A stretch of DNA of 64,000 nt from Fratercula arctica (Eukaryota; Chordata; Aves; Charadriiformes; Alcidae), in the NCBI GenBank assembly GCA_947846985.1, contig CANTUZ010000011.1:30313589-30377588 (forward strand). The letters run 5' to 3'. Positions 39,601 through 51,390 of this stretch are shown one piece after another. The translations under genes were made by a program, and so were the position numbers. The notes below the pieces were generated by a model. That model saw only the letters and a list, made by a program, of their open reading frames with translations, did no database searches and was not told where the DNA came from. Every line of letters begins with the position of its first letter. Positions within the stretch are counted from its first letter, which is position 1.

Positions 39601-42010
39601 TTATGCACATAGACAACATTTGGTTTTGATATCCATAGCTATTTCCTAAACGTTTGTGGCAAAACATTAACAAAGGATTTTGTAGTTACCATGCCATTTA
39701 CCACAGTGTCACTTAAATGATCTTGCTCATTCATATTCTGAAAAAGAAAACTACATTGCTGAAACAGCTGTAAGTTCTGAACTGATGGACCAGAAACAAA
39801 CTGAGAAGCATGGAAGGTGTTGGGTTTTTTCCTCCTGTGCATGATGGTGTAGCTGACATCTGCGTGGCACCATTGAGGAGGGAAGTAAGAAATGGTTTAT
39901 CTGTAGTTTCATCTCCAAGTGCCAAAGCTGTAATGAAAGCTGTACAGCAGATGAAGTTTCACAAAAGCAAGATCCTCTTCTAGAGTATCACAGACTTAAA
40001 AGCAGAGCAAAATTTCATGGTGGAACTGCCATCATCGGGGTTGAAAGTGTCCTCTGTTCTTTTCTTCCAGGTAGACCAAAAGCTAGTAACTCTGTGTGCT
40101 GCTTAATTTTCTAATATGTGGTGATGGGGAAGAGATAATAGTTCTTTTCTCTTTATTTTTTCTTCTGTAGTTTCTGAAATCTGATTTTCCATAGGGTTTT
40201 GTGTTATGTGCACGTGTAATCAATGCTGGAAACAGCCTAGTCCAAGACCTACAGCTCTGTAATAATAGAGGAACAACTGCCGAGTGCGACTTGCCTTTTT
40301 AATTATCACTTCAATCAAGGGTACTCAGCATTTGTAATGGTAATCGATACAATAATCAAGGCATAACTAGGAATCATTGAGTAGAGCAAAATCCATCACA
40401 TTTACTTAGCCTTTGTGACCCTCAGGGAAAAAAATCCAGTTTTTACTGAATTATTGTATCCATGATAATTAAGGTAAAAGTGGATAAGAAGGGATGACTT
40501 CTGATGCCAGATGCAGTCTTCTCTTGCAGCACAGAGGATGCCTAGCCTGCAATGTAATGGGTATTTCGTGGGGAACATTTAAATTGAAGGGACTTGGTGG
40601 GGTTTCCCCTCCTCCATGTGCTGTTCCATGGGAATGAGTAGGATCTTCTTGGCCAGGGGGATGTTGAGCCCGGTCAGACTTGGGGGCAAACTGTCAGTTT
40701 TCAGACTCAAGGTCCCTTACCTTCTGCCTCTGCTTATCATCCTTGCAAGGCTAAGCTCCAGCTTTTGCTTTATCTGGCATGTATTAATCACATACATCCC
40801 ACTCCCCCGACTCTGGGACCTGCCTGTGCCTGGTACCTGCCTGCAGCTTTGGGCAGGACTTGTGCAAACTGGCTACTGACCTCTCAGGCACTTCTTTTCA
40901 CAGATTCTGGGCTACAGGCTCCAAAAAATGAAAAGATCTCTTTGGGAATTAATAGAAGAGTCCTAATGAACCTGTATCTGTATGTTCTTTCTCATTTTAC
41001 CATTGCCTGAGTCTGTTAGCCATATGGTAGCATTTGATTTGCCATATATTTGTTTTTACTGGTGTGGGGCAGCTGGGAAGTGATTTGTTTTCTAGACTTG
41101 AAGAAGGACGTCATCTTCCTTGAAAACCATTTCAGTATCTCTCTGTAGATAACAAAAAATAAAATGAAGGGGTCAATTCCTACAGCAGTTACTTCATAGT
41201 AGCTCTGTTGGATAAAACTGATTACTTACATGGCCAGTGAACTTGCATCGCTTGTTTGATTTGGGTTGCATTGTATGAACTGAAACAAAAACCACATCCA
41301 GACTGCTTTGGAGTGGAAGAACGCTGCTATCAGTTCAATCTGTTTCCCTTGTTGTTGTTTCCATGTAATGAAAAGATAAATATGCAAACATATTTACTTC
41401 ATTAATTTTAAACAGTGCCAGGAAAAAGGCTCTGTCTAGGGATGGTGGAAAAATATTGTGAAAATTAGCTCTACATATTTTGCTTTCAGTCAACTCTCTT
41501 AATTAGGATCAAAGTACTGCAATTTTTAAAAGTTCTCACTGCCTCTTCCCACACATTTCCATATTTCAAAAAGATGCAGTTAACTAAGTCTGAGACTGTC
41601 ATTAAAGTCTATGGGAATGAGGGTTCATGTACTAATAGCTGGGTACCAACACCCCTGAGGTCTCAAAAAATGGTAGGATTGGCTGTGGAGCGAGGGCAGG
41701 TTGGGCTGCCTGTCCCTTGGGGTGGCCACAGGGATGGGAAGGGAGCAACTGTTTTCCCACCCACCCTCCTTGCAGGTTCTCTTCTGTGGGTTGGTTGTGT
41801 GTGGTTTCATCTTCGCTCTGGTAACACAAGAGCTCTGAGACAGCTGCTTTTACAGGTATGAAAACAGCTTTCTCTGCCTTGTAATTAGCAATGAGATACC
41901 TGGAAGAAGAAGTAAAAAAAATGAATAATAAACTGTATTGGTGCTTTCCACTAGTAGATTGTGGTTTTCCAAATATGCTCCATACCAAATGAAGTCCATA
42001 AGGTGGGTGT

Positions 42011-42090
42011 TGTCTGAAAAGGAAACTGAGTCACAGAAAAGTGATGTGCAATCCCCCAAATCCCCAGCAGGCCGGGGACAGAGCTGCCAC
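42011..42090 (-). mobile_element. MIR-like SINE fragment, minus strand
   Basis: Read on the + strand it carries the reversed MIR landmark run GGAAACTGAGTCACAGAAAAGTG, then ATCCCCCAAATCCCC and GACAGAGCTG. These stand for the MIR segments GAGGAAACTGAGGCACAGAGAGGTTAAG, TTGCCCAAGGTC and GGCAGAGCTG. Order and spacing agree. Decayed and short; the ends are approximate. Confidence 0.6.
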
Positions 42091-43718
42091 ACCACAGTCA
42101 TCGCACAGGGACGTGCTTACGCTGTGTTTCATCTATTTTGCCTCTCAAGCATGAAGACATTTCAATTTTAAGCAGGCACATAGTTACAGAAGGATGTTGA
42201 GTCAGCTTAAAAATCATGCAGTGATAAATAATTTACCTTTATTTGCACTGATAACACTTAAAATTCTAAACACTATTTTTTCTGTGTTTGGGGGGGATTT
42301 GTGACTGTAATTTACGTTGCTGTGTTGCTTTTTCTCAGTCCAGATACAAGGCTTACTAGTTTCATGCTTTGATAGATGTTTTAGCTCCCAGATACCGTGC
42401 ATTAAAAAGACCACAGCATTTGGATTTAAAACATTGTGTGGACTTCTCTGGGTTCATTGCTGGATCACTGGTATTCAGACTGTTAGTTAAGGCTTGTTAG
42501 GGTTTTGTTTTTAAATTAAATGCTATGTAACTGTTTATAAATATGACACAAAATTCTATATAATGGGCACAGATCTGGCCTAATTTAATCACGTTGGAAC
42601 AGTGGCGGGAGATTTATTTTGCCCCCGTTGCAGAAGTGTGAGCTCTTTTCTCTCTGCTGAGAAGCCCTTGGCACTCTGCTGCTCCACTCTCGGTGAGACA
42701 AACGTTGCCTTGTAATTCACGACGGTTGGGTGAGTTACCGCATGCATCAAATACGCGTTTCCCTGACTCGAATGACTGACAACAGTGTATCAGAATGGGT
42801 CATGGGCAAAGGATCGTTATTACTTACCTGTAGGTGCCTTGGAGCAGGAATCAGTCTCGTTATTCTTTGTTAGTACAGCATCTTCCAGAAAGGAGACCTG
42901 GTCTGTAGTTTGGCTATAAAACAAATCCTACTGCAGGCTCTTACTGCTCCGTATTCCCTTCCTCCACTGTCATATGCAACTGGCTGCAGAGCTGTAACTG
43001 CACCAGAGGAGACACAAAGGCACAGACAGGCTTTTGGTTTGAAAATGAGATGATGGAAAGAGTCTGGCTTTGGTGCCAGAAATTGTCCTCTTTTGCATCT
43101 CTTAAAACTTCACATTTATTTGAACCGATCATGTGTTCCACTTTACAAATGGCTGACAGTATTGTCCCCTGCCTTTCTTGGGACACTTGCTGGTGATCTA
43201 ATCTGGTTGGACACGCGTAGCCGCTACCAGCTTTCTCTTCTCTTGTTCTCGCTTCTAATAACTGTCTTGGGCATAGCTGCTGATACAAAGTACTGTGGTT
43301 TGTTGGTTTTTTGGTGGGGGGTGGGGTTTAGTGTTTGATAGGGAGATGATTTTCTTGAAAAGTACACAGCTATTTGGTTAACTTAACTTTTAAATAAAAT
43401 TCAAAATTAATCCATTTCTGTCTTTGGGTATGGTAATGGGAGGCTTGTAACGGGCTGGTCTGTGACATTAATCGTTGCAGTTTTCTGCAGTGAAGCTGGG
43501 ATGCATTTGTATTCAGGCAGAGAACTTCTAGGTGCGGGGGAGATTTCAGGCCGATTCAACTGGCATCACAAGCAGTGGGCCATGCATGCGTGCCTCTGTC
43601 CGCGGCTCACTTCTGTATTCTCCTTGGCCCCTGGGGTCACCAGCCCGGAGAGCACAGCCGAGGCTTCCCAGCGGAGACACGGTCCCGGCTGGCAGCACGT
43701 TGAGCATTCAGGGGCCAT
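42091..43718. other. Intronic stretch with no supported gene
   Basis: About 1.6 kb. No repeat family recognised. 42590-42780 carries several CpGs (CACGACGG, TACGCG) in otherwise CpG-poor surroundings, with no coding signal. Confidence 0.55.
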
Positions 43719-43797
43719 GGGTCCAAATCTCAGTGCTGCCCTTGCTTGGCTGCTTGATTTTAGGAAAATAACCTCCCTTTCTGTGTGTCCGTTTGTG
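43719..43797 (+). mobile_element. MIR-like (CORE-SINE) fragment, central part
   Basis: GGGTCCAAATCTCAGTGCTGCCCTTGCTTGGCTG, then TTTTAGGAAAATAACCTCCCTTTCTGTGTGTCC. This follows the MIR core (GGGTTCGAATCCCGGCTCTGCCACTTACTAGCTGTGTGACCTTGGGCAAGTCACTTAACCTCTCTGTGCCTC) in order, with substitutions throughout. It is a separate insertion from the other MIR-like copies. Confidence 0.6.
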
Positions 43798-46700
43798 CTT
43801 GTCTTTTTTTAATAAGTAGGAATGCTGCTGTTTGGTTCTTGTATAAGGTGTATTGAATTCCAAAGAGTCAATGCTCTATTTAAGGGCTTGCTATTACTTG
43901 TTATTTCACCAAAGTGTAAACAAAAAGAATGAGCTTTTTAGTGTTTGATGTTTGGCAGCAGGATTGAGGAAAATTACCTTTAGGTTGAAACAATAAAAGA
44001 AAGAATAAACGTGCATTGCATGTTCCTAACTAATAAAAATTAGAGATGTAGTTTCTAATCCTCAGCCTGATCTCTCCCATGTTTCAATTAATAAGAATAG
44101 TTTCTATTACAGAATATTATTTTAAGACAGAATTAAAAGAACCGGTTGCAGGTGGGTCATCACTCAGTCTGGGTAACGCGGGTGGGTGGTTAGCCTGTGC
44201 TCTCTGAGCTGTTTGTAGCTCCTGAGCAGTTCGTGTCCTGAATTGCAGTGTGTGATACCCAGTTGGGTTGGGTGGTCGTGGATGCTGGGAGTAATCCAAA
44301 TCCCCAGCAAGGAGAGGGGAGTGAGCAGGGGGGGCTGCATGCTGAGGGTGGCAGCTCTGCCAGGCCACATGGTCAGGTTCAGGCTGGCTCTGTGGCACAA
44401 AGGAGCAGTAGGACACATCAGGCCACTGAACTGCTGGTGGGATGTGTCCTGTGGCACATGTCATTCGGTTCATATTTCCCAGGTTTGCAAAGCTTCATCA
44501 TTGGCAGTGGCATATAAAAGGTCTGGTTGCATTTTACCAAGGCAATGCATAAACCTGCATTAGAAACAATGGCTTTTATGTGGCCCTTGTGAGCCAGGTG
44601 AGAAGTTCAAGGTTGGAAACAAGGAGCTGAGGAGGGAGCTGGGAAAGCAAACTAGCTCCCCGATTCATCTGGGCTCAGGGAAGTGTCCTCACTCATGTAC
44701 GAAGGATCTCAAAATCCCGCTGAGAAGGAGATATTCTCCCTGGCTGGGGAAACTCATGTGGCTTTCAGCAGCATAGATTGTGAGGCCACGGTGTTTATGG
44801 AAAGAGCTGGCTGCCACCTTGCAGGAGTGAGCTAAGCTCCCAGGGTTTGCCATCACATCGGATAGGTCCAGAAGGGCAGAGTATGCTGCAGCTGGATCAC
44901 CAGGGCTGCAAGCTTTTTTATTTTTTTATTTTTGTTGTTGATTGAGCCCTGTGCAGATGAGTAGATTGCTGCCAGGTGTCCTTTTCTTATGAGAAGCATC
45001 GTTCTATATAAAATTAATGAGGTTTTAGAGCTGGTCTGAATGGACAGCTCGTCTTGGCAGACTGGAAGCTGTGATCTGAATTGCACTGGTTTAGGTTTAA
45101 GTCTAGCCTCCTGCAGCACAACTTCACAGTGGTCATTAAAATGAAATAGTTGAAAATGGAATGAATTGCACCAAGTGGATCCTTTGATGTCAATCGGCTG
45201 CGTGTCTGAGCCTGGCTCACGTTAACAGCTCCCGTCAGGAGGAGCAGACCTGAGGAAGGCGGCATTCCCCTGGGTCCACGGATGGAGGAGCTTGTAGTGT
45301 GTAATGAAGTGAGTTGTGGCTGCAGTTTTCTAAAATGCTTGTTTTATTCTTCTGTTTGTTTATTTTTAAAGAAGACACGAGGATGGGGGAGGAGTGAGGA
45401 CAGCTTTGTATTCCTTCTATGTTTGTCAGCTCATTTCTTTCTAAAAATGTCAGGCTTAAATTTTAATGTTTCAGTATTGTGGGAAAAATTGTATCCTGAT
45501 CATTTTGTCTGCAGGGTTTCCCCTAGAGTTTGCATCACCTAATTTTGATTTTAAATTACCCTTTTCTTAGGCCAGTAAAGAGATAGCAAGGGCCAGAGTC
45601 ACAGCTGTGGTAAATATGTGCAGCTCCCTCGGTGGGGAGCAGCCAGGCGCTAGGTTGTTAGTGTGGATGGTGCGCAGGTACCCATGTCCTGCCAGACCAT
45701 AACGCTAGACATAATTTTCCAATCCTAGAACACTGAAGCAATACTAGAAAAATGACATAAGGCACAGGAAAGTACAGACCTTCTTCCCAGCACAGGCATT
45801 TGTAGGAGTCCCCCTGGGGTCACAAGGACTCCAGGGAATGGTCTCTTGGCTCAGTGCCCCTTGCTGTCATGCTCTCCTGAACATTCCCAGTGTTTCCATC
45901 TTCCATCCAAGCCCAGCATTGACCTGCTTAGGACTCAGCTCTTTTGAAGGGAAACCCGGCTACTTATGGGCCATCACCTGTGGCCACCTCAGCCCAGGTG
46001 TTTTCTTCCCTTGCACTTGTGTAACTGTGCGTGGTTGCATTGACAGCAAGGCCACTTCCACCCCCTGAACTTAACGGCATCACTTTACATCCAGGTATCA
46101 ATTTCTATATTACTGGTGTCAGTTTTCCTTATGTTAAAGAAACGTTAAGCACCATTAACATAATCACACATGTCACTGGCAGCAAACATACCTTCAGAGG
46201 TGCCTCAGCTGAATGCAATGTGAGCTGCCCTCCAGCTACGCAGAACAAAAGGTTTTGTGTTAACAATATTAATGGCTGCACGCAACCAGTGCAGATGAAA
46301 TCAGGCTTACTTTTAATCAGTCTTTGGGGGTTTCATGTGCTGAGGCTATTTGTTTATAGCGGAGGCCAGGTTGTGCCAGAATCTATTAAGCACTGGAAAA
46401 CTGGTCAGTCCTTTTTTTTGCTCATTCCTAATGCGAGAAAGAGAGACACTCCGTGGCAGGGAAACAAGCCTGAAAATGATACTTTGCAGAGCATCTCTGC
46501 AGTCTGAGCAAGGCTGGGATACAGCAATAAATGCCGTGATGAAACTGCAAAAGATCCTTTTGCATCCATCATTGATTCTGCTTACATCTATAAACATCAA
46601 AAGTAAATGTTGTCTGTGTGGTGCTCTGGGGGAACGCTCCTGCTCTTCGGGGGGGCTGTGTGTCTTGTAAGGGTGAGAAAGGGATTTTTCAGGTATAGGT

Positions 46701-48548
46701 AAATATGGCATATCATAATGTGCTTGTGGGTTGTGTAGTGGTAGAATGTTAGTCGTAGACCACTTGAGTGAATTCAGCAAGCATTGTTTCCTTTAATGGA
46801 AAGTTATGATTGATAGGAAGGTTGTCTTCTTGCTGTTTTGTGATTTGTGAAGTGTCGCTTACTATGTATCAACTAGAATCTGCTTAACTGTGATACTTTA
46901 TGGTATGGAGGATATCTTTTAAAGATGATTTTTATTATACAAATCCATGGAGAAGTTTAAAAATGAGAAGTTTCAATTTTGTAACACTTAAAGAATTTTT
47001 ATGCTTCTGCTCTTGCAAAGCAAACAAAAAATTCACATTGAAATGTACAAAGGTACCAGACGTGCAAGTAAAAGTGTCATATTGGACTTTTTCAAAACTA
47101 GACATTTTCAAGATTCAGTATACTTCTATTTATCAGTAAAAATACTGCTGTGCAGAGAAAGAGTCTAGAATACATGCTTCCAGACATTCTATGTAAAAGC
47201 AAGAAGGAATACCAAAACTTTGTGAGTTGGGGTTTTTTCTTGTTTTGTTTTGGGTTTTTTTAAGCTGATAATAGCTCTGCAATTTTATCTGCCTGGGCTC
47301 AGTACCAGCAGAACTCATTAAAATTTTAGGCCTGGTTTATACAGTGCAGATTAAATAATCTGTTCCTAAAATCAATGAATATGAAGAAAAAAGCAGTGCA
47401 GAACAGTGCACATAGTTGATTACAGTTTCCAGATGACAGTGAATATTGCTTTTCAGAACTGTGCCTCATTCGTGTACCTTTCGTATAGTATCCTGAAAAA
47501 AAGCAAGGTCTGCTCTCCAAGGACGCACACGTGTATTCCTTGTTTAGCAAGAGTAGGGATGTGAAGGACCAGTTTACGGATGAAGCAATGAACTGAGGAC
47601 TTCCTTTCTCCAAGATGTTTGTCTGTACGACATTGATCAGGCTTTTACCTACTTCCTTCCTCTCCTGTCCTGCCTGACAGAACTAAATATAGTGAAGTAA
47701 GTGTCAAATTAGAATCTGAGAGAAGTTGGGAACCAATCAGTTGTGCGGCCAGCCAGCTTCAAAGGGTGGCGTTGTTTTTTTCCTCCTGCAACACAGACTC
47801 TTGTGGATATGGGCTCCAACTGTTTTTCTCTGAAGTTGAATTTTCAGGCTGCTTTAAGGCTCCATCTGTGTTTTTCCTCCTCCCTTTGTTCCTTTCTACA
47901 GAATCTTGGCCAACTCCAGGACTACATGGTGAGCATTAGTGTTTGAGCAGGAGGCTGTGAATGCAGAGGCAGGTGTGTTATCTGTACCAGGGTGGCAGTG
48001 CAGGCGCTGGTTTGAGGGCATGCTTCAGGGATGCTGAGCATCAGGGCTTCTGAGATCCCTGGGGAGAAAAATCTCAAGGGATTTTTTGAGAACTAGATTG
48101 CATTCCTTTAACAAATGATCAAATATGCAGGGGGGGAAATGACTTATAATTCACTTTATCTTGCTTCAAATTATTTTAAGAAATATTAAGTTAAATCCTA
48201 GCAATGTACTAAGCTGTCCTTTAGGAATCAAATGGGACATTAAAGAATGGACTTTCATTTTCGCCTACTTAAGGTGATGAATTGGACCCATTTTTTTCCT
48301 AATGTCCCACATCCTGCTGCCATCAAGGACAATGACAAGCTCCTATTGACTAAAATGGGAGAATGGTTTGGCCTTTTATCAAGGTAAATTCTAATTAAAC
48401 TGAAAAAATAGGGTTTTGTGCTTTGCATTAGGGGTATCACACCTGGCCTGAATATCTTTGCATTCTGCATACTAAGTCTTTTGTTCCTGCTTGAGTTTTC
48501 ACCAGCTTTGACCCTGTGCTCTGGGCACCTGGAGTCCCGCTGAGATAC
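43798..48548. other. Intronic stretch with no supported gene
   Basis: About 4.8 kb. 44160-44560 is GC-rich and open in several frames on both strands. The 158-codon frame at 46031-46507 and the 144-codon frame on the other strand overlap each other. None has a recognisable domain, and I read them as chance. Confidence 0.6.
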
Positions 48549-49094
48549 TGGCCAGCAGGTCAAGGGAGGGGATTCTCCCCCTCTACTCTGCTCTGGTGAG
48601 ACCCCACCTGGAGTCCTGCATCCAGCTCTGGGGCTCCCAACTTAAGAAGGACATGGACCTGTTGGAGCGGGTCCAGAGGAGGCCACAAAGATGATCAGAG
48701 GGCTGGAACACCTCTTCTATGAGGACAGGCTGAGAGAGTTGGGGTTGTTCAGCCTGGAGAAGAGAAGGCTCTGGGGACACCTTAGAGCAGCCTTCCAGTA
48801 CCTAAAGGGGGCCTACAGGAAAGATGGGGACGAACTTTTTAGCAGGGTCTGTTGCGATAGGACAGGAGGCAATGGCTTTAAACTAAAAGAGGGTAGATTT
48901 AGGCTAGATACAAGGAAGACATTTTTTATGATGAGGGTTATGAAACACTCTCAGGTTTCCCAGAGAGGTTTCCCAGAGAGGGGGAAACATTCAAGGTCAG
49001 GTTGGATGGGGGTCTGAGCAACCTGATCTAGTTGAAGATGTCCCTGCTCATTGCAGGGGAGTTTGCACTAGAAGATCTATTCTGTGGTTCTGTA
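48549..49094 (+). pseudogene. Second CR1 LINE fragment, with a duplication and a shortened 3' end
   Basis: About 546 bp, homologous to the last half of the CR1 at 31878-32975. It starts at GGCCAGCAGGTCAAGGGAGG, the counterpart of about 32400 there. It encodes the ORF2 C-terminus ([34 protein letters not shown]). A base is missing near 48674-48680, shifting the frame. A 13-bp unit GGTTTCCCAGAGA is tandemly duplicated at 48954-48979, breaking the frame again where related copies read WNRLPRE. The UTR segment TTAAGGTCCCTTCCAACCC, present in the other copy, is missing between 49078 and 49079, so GAAGATCT joins directly to ATTCTGTGGTTCTGTA. It retains no reverse-transcriptase catalytic region. Confidence 0.93.
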
Positions 49095-50401
49095 TGAGCA
49101 GTGGATCTTGCTGAAAAGGTGGGCGAAGATGAGGATGCTCATTCCTGCAAGGTGCCAGCTGGCCACCAGGAGAGGAACTGGGGGTGCAGCATCTTTCACC
49201 TCTCCTGCAGTCGTGTTGGTTGTGCTGCATTTGCCAAGCAAAACAGAGGGGAAGTGCTTCACGTTCTCCTCAGGACTAAAGCTATCCCCCATGGCTCTTG
49301 GATGGCTGGCTTCACCCTACCCAGGCCCTGTACTGCCCACAGCTTGCTGCCCAGCTGCTTGCATATCTGTGTGTGCAGCAGCTGCAGGTTTGATGGCAGT
49401 ATAGGCTGCCCTTATGCTGGATTGTGGATCATACTTCCATGAGGGATAGTGATGTGCCGAATTTATTTATTAAATACTCTGTAATGCAATCCCGAAGTGA
49501 CCTCAATCCTGACTCCTGCTTCTTCTCACCTTTCAGGCGAGAGAGGTAATGAGTGAGCAGACATGAGCGAAGGGGTAGTACCAAACCTCCCCACTCAGAC
49601 AGGAGCAAATTAAAGATAACGGCTTATTGCTGCCACTGGAAATTGCTGGCAGGCGCAGGAACAGCTTTACCCTTCAGGATTGTCGACAGCCCTGCTCCCT
49701 CCCTGCCCCTCCAGTTCATATTTTGTCTTTAGTTTCTTTCCCCAAGTTTGAAATTAATTTATAGCCAATTCCAAGAGCTTTTCACGGTTCAGTCTTACCT
49801 TTGTTGAGATGTTTTTACTGACTGCAGTCACATTTGGACAGTGGTACTAATTAAAGCTTCATTTGCTTTTGGGTATTGCCAGCCTTACAACATCAGGAAG
49901 CTGGGAATGGCATGGGAAGCATGAGGTTTGTTTCTTTTCTTTATTATTCTTCCCTCCCCTTTTAATTCTTTTTTCTCTTTTCTTAAGCCTTTGAGGAATT
50001 TCAGGAGTAAGTTCAAACTTTTCTTTCAGAGCCATAAAAACACTGAGTTCCTTTCCCTTTTTAGAAAAGGAAGAAGGTTTTATGGAGTTTTGTGTTCATG
50101 TGTGATGGCTCTAGGAGCCAGGATTTTCAGCCAACTACACAACTGGATGTTATGCCACGATGTGTTTCTATTAATCCTTTTTTGGATTAACCTGTTATAT
50201 TTTTGAGCATCAAATACCTTATCAGTGTTTACCTTTGGTTTATGTGGATGGCTTACTGTAACTCCTAATTAAATGCAAATGCTGACGTGAAGTAGTCAGC
50301 CGTCACCGATCAGCCAGATTGTTTGGAGAACTCTTCCAATTAACTGTGCTACTTTGTGAAGGGAGAGTTTAGATAACCAAGAGAAACTGTGTTTGTAGGA
50401 G

Positions 50402-50422
50402 ATATATATGTGTGTGTGTGTA
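50402..50422 (+). repeat. (AT)n(GT)n dinucleotide repeat
   Basis: ATATATAT followed by six GT units. Microsatellite. Confidence 0.88.
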
Positions 50423-51080
50423 TTTATAGCACCCCTCCATATACGTATTTGCTTCGTATGTTGGAGAGGAGGAAAAAGGGCACTGTTAGCCCTAAAGAAA
50501 CGTTGGGGAGCAGGCTAGAAAGAGAAGGGCTTACTCCTTCTCTCCTTTGTGCAATGATAAAAAAAATCAAATGGCTTTTATAAATGTTTCTTCTTCATCT
50601 TTGAGCCCATGGATCCCACTCATGAGTGTATTTAAGAGGCGTTTGTGTGCTGTGCCCACCAGGCTTGCTCCCCACTCCCAAAGATGGCAGACAGTGCGTG
50701 CCGTCTGCCACCTCATTAGAGCTTTATTTCAGTGTGTGTTTATTTCTATGTGCATATTTTAAGATGGTTCATGGTGGGGAAAGGAGGAGGAAAAAAAGGG
50801 CTTGGCTAATGTTCTTTTTTAAAAGAACAAAGTTGAGAATCCATGGCTTTGTACAGGCTACAGGCTAAGGATGCACTGGCTGTGGTCAGCATCTCTCTTT
50901 CAGGACTGTATCAGGCTTCATCCAGGGTCTCTGTCTGATGCTTTGTGCTTGTTAGACGTCTGAATTCACTTCATTTCAGAGTGACACTTCATTTTCAGAA
51001 CTAAGTTGATTTGGAAGATATTACCCATTGGTTTATTAATTTTTTTTCCTCCTTAGGGGGGAAAAAAATGAAAAAGGAAA

Positions 51081-51390
51081 GGGGGGGGGGGGAAGGAGGC
51101 TTTTCCCTTTAAAGTAAACCCATTCTTAGGCTTTGCCTTTTTACCCGGATCTCGGCGCCTGGCTCGGGAGAAGCGAGAGGTCCAGTCAGCATTTGCCCGC
51201 GCTGTTGATTGTCAGGATCATGTGGTTTGCTCCGTGGGTGCTGTGAGAGCCGTGTTTACCCAGGGCCATGTGGAGGTGGGCGGGTGCCTACCCAGGGACA
51301 GGGGGACAGGAGAAGCCGGGCTCGCACAACAGCCACACTGTGAATAGCCCACATTGACTGAACTGTCTAACCGGACTAATTTGCTGTGCC
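51081..51390. promoter_or_regulatory. G12 run and CpG cluster (candidate regulatory element)
   Basis: A run of 12 G (51081-51092) is followed at 51146-51210 by a dense CpG cluster: seven CpGs in about 62 bases, including CGGATCTCGGCGCC and CCCGCGC. CpGs continue more sparsely to about 51375. The setting is an AT-rich intron. No coding or repeat match is seen. It could be an enhancer or minor promoter; the sequence alone does not decide. Confidence 0.3.

Larger units (their letters stand above)
32976..42010. other. Intronic stretch with no supported gene
   Basis: About 9 kb of AT-rich intron. It contains small simple repeats: AAT units near 33608-33627, T runs near 35929-35942 and 39099-39114, and the AT tract and 10-bp duplication listed separately. 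The motif CTCCTCAGCTGGCATAAATCACTGCAG near 35010-35037 recalls an old amniote repeat but is too short to classify. Open frames here are at most 95 codons and have no recognisable product. Confidence 0.6.

Noticed and set aside
44160..44560. Several overlapping open frames of 89-118 codons on both strands
   Set aside because: Explained by local GC richness; no consistent frame with coding character.
46031..46507. 158-codon open frame on the + strand
   Set aside because: A 144-codon frame on the other strand overlaps its 3' part and neither has a recognisable domain; taken as chance.
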